Shown: piece after piece, positions 42,336 to 43,175 of the stretch
Numbering within the stretch: position 1 is the stretch's first letter
Layout of the letters: each line of letters starts with the position of its first letter
From: a virus
DNA: 43,175 nucleotides
Virus record (IMG/VR): IMGVR_UViG_3300025151_000082
Coordinates: 1 to 43,175 of that record
Strand: one strand, 5' to 3'
Notes under the pieces: generated by a model
The model's database searches: none
Seen by the model: the letters and a program-made list of their open reading frames with translations, nothing else
Told to the model about the DNA's origin: nothing
Program-made: the position numbers and the translations under genes

Positions 42336-42753
42336 GTTTAATCCAACTCCTATTCCATATTTTTCGTCCTGAATTAGGATAGCTTTGTAAGAAAACTATC
42401 GTCTGACAAGACGTGTTTAATAATAACTTAGTACAACTAACGCATGGTGCTGTTGTAACATAAGCTGTCCTAATTTCATCTACATTCTTACATTGTAAGA
42501 TAGCATTTTGTTCTGCGTGTATAGCAATACAATCATCTAGACCTTCTCCAGATCTATGATCAGCTCCCGAGCACGGTGTCTCACTACAATGTGTCTCACC
42601 AGAAGCAACACCATTATAACCAGTTGCTAATACTCTAGCTCTTTTGTCAACTAATACGCAACCTACTTTACGTCGTACACAAGTACTACGTTGTGCAGCA
42701 AGTACAGCTAGTGCTAAAAAGTATTCAGACTTACTTAGTCTTTGGCCACTCAA
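42274..42753 (-). CDS. dCMP deaminase
   Basis: 159 aa. The cytidine deaminase-type zinc site is HAE (79-81) and PCVSC (103-107), with the N-terminal LAALAQRSTCVRRKVG-like strand typical of dCMP deaminases. CSETPC is a further Cys pair in the T4-type insertion. It converts dCMP to dUMP. In a phage with a dCMP-directed ThyA-family enzyme the two would compete for dCMP. The start lies 23 nt inside the ThyA-like gene. Confidence 0.9.
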   Translation of the reverse strand: MSGQRLSKSEYFLALAVLAAQRSTCVRRKVGCVLVDKRARVLATGYNGVASGETHCSETPCSGADHRSGEGLDDCIAIHAEQNAILQCKNVDEIRTAYVTTAPCVSCTKLLLNTSCQTIVFLQSYPNSGRKIWNRSWIKHGPIEHVLAKVLLEATERTA

Positions 42754-43175
42754 AACCTGTCTCCCTTAAGTTAAATAATATACTCTTTAAACTGTTAACA
42801 TCTTTTGAATTTATCACTGGTTCTATATGTCTAACAGGTTCTTTAATACATGCTTCAGCTTGTTCTATATCAGTTTTGTATAAGTGCATACAGCTTGAAT
42901 GTAAGTATAAGTGGCCCATTTTTAAACCATTGTTATCTTCCCAAAATCCAATTCTACGATCGTAGCAATGTTTAATATACCTTGTCAACATACTAAAGTT
43001 AAATGTATCATAAGGCCAACCTAACCATAAATCAGACGACCTCATATTAGCATGGCAATCTATCGTATTATCTCGTATAGTCCACTGTAAGTTTAGTGTA
43101 CATGGTACGTCTTTTGTTCTACGTGGTTGTTCTCGCCAAATATTACATACAGCTTGTCTTGTATATTTATCCTCT
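42731..43175 (-). CDS. ThyA-family enzyme, second fragment; 5' end off the right edge
   Basis: The C-terminal 147 or so residues are present, open to the edge. They correspond to residues about 112 to the end of the left copy's family. VPCTLNLQ (catalytic Cys), RSSD, LGWPYD with the same Asp, and the C-terminal MHLYKTDIEQ (HxY motif) are intact. The two fragments differ at about one residue in seven over the shared part. It is followed closely by dCMP deaminase. Whether it is the same gene as the left fragment (circular join) or a paralogue cannot be decided here. Confidence 0.85.
   Translation of the reverse strand, partial: EDKYTRQAVCNIWREQPRRTKDVPCTLNLQWTIRDNTIDCHANMRSSDLWLGWPYDTFNFSMLTRYIKHCYDRRIGFWEDNNGLKMGHLYLHSSCMHLYKTDIEQAEACIKEPVRHIEPVINSKDVNSLKSILFNLRETGFEWPKTK
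42898..43175. repeat. Right copy of the imperfect end-to-end duplication
   Basis: Homologous to 1-275 in the same orientation, with about 90% identity by eye and a 6-nt length difference. See the left copy. Confidence 0.85.

Noticed and set aside
1-43175. CRISPR array, insertion sequence or integrase
   Set aside because: No regularly spaced repeats, transposase or tyrosine/serine recombinase motif was found.

Overview
The window is almost wholly a tailed-phage genome of podovirus type. A T7-like morphogenesis set is present: a head-tail connector type portal, tail tubular A and B homologues, internal virion proteins, and a tail fibre with a T7-type N-terminal domain. Base composition is AT-rich (about 37-38% G+C by eye). 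There is no recognisable integrase, repressor or ribosomal gene, and no phage RNA polymerase, so it is not a classical T7 relative. The gene style suggests a phage of an aquatic, probably low-GC bacterium. That host guess is inference only.

Layout. (1) 1-9.2 kb, minus strand: a run of tightly packed small genes of mostly unknown function (9.2-4.05 kb). It leads into DUF932, a SAM methyltransferase, a MazG-like nucleotide pyrophosphohydrolase, a nucleoside-monophosphate kinase fused to a uracil-DNA-glycosylase-like domain, and a ThyA-family enzyme that runs off the left edge. (2) 9.36-34.03 kb, plus strand: the late virion and lysis operon, in the order terminase, portal, scaffold, capsid, tail tubes, internal virion proteins, fibres, holin-like and secreted proteins, and a small nuclease. 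(3) 34.01-43.18 kb, minus strand: replication genes. Read in transcription order from the right edge these are a second ThyA-family fragment, dCMP deaminase, PolA, a 49-aa protein, VRR-NUC nuclease, two unknowns, an SSB-like protein, an archaeo-eukaryotic type primase, a UvrD-like helicase and a SNF2 helicase. The two minus-strand arms become one continuous leftward unit if the molecule is circular or circularly permuted. The divergent point is near 9.2-9.36 kb and the convergent point at 34.01-34.03 kb.

The two edges of the window carry homologous but not identical copies of the same ThyA-family gene (about 275 bp overlap, roughly 90% identical by eye). Either this is one gene seen in two strain variants at the ends of a circular genome of about 42.9 kb, or it is a tandem pair of diverged paralogues.

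The most interesting biology is the nucleotide module. The ThyA-family protein carries Asp where thymidylate synthases have the Asn that selects dUMP, and Ser where they have an active-site Trp. This is the pattern expected of a dCMP hydroxymethylase. With a MazG-like NTP pyrophosphatase, a dNMP kinase, a dCMP deaminase and an orphan methyltransferase alongside, it resembles a compact, T4-like base-replacement pathway. The kinase-UDG-like fusion is unusual. A recurrent 36-bp promoter-like box and several hairpins divide the leftward arm into transcription units, and a structured leader precedes the major capsid gene.
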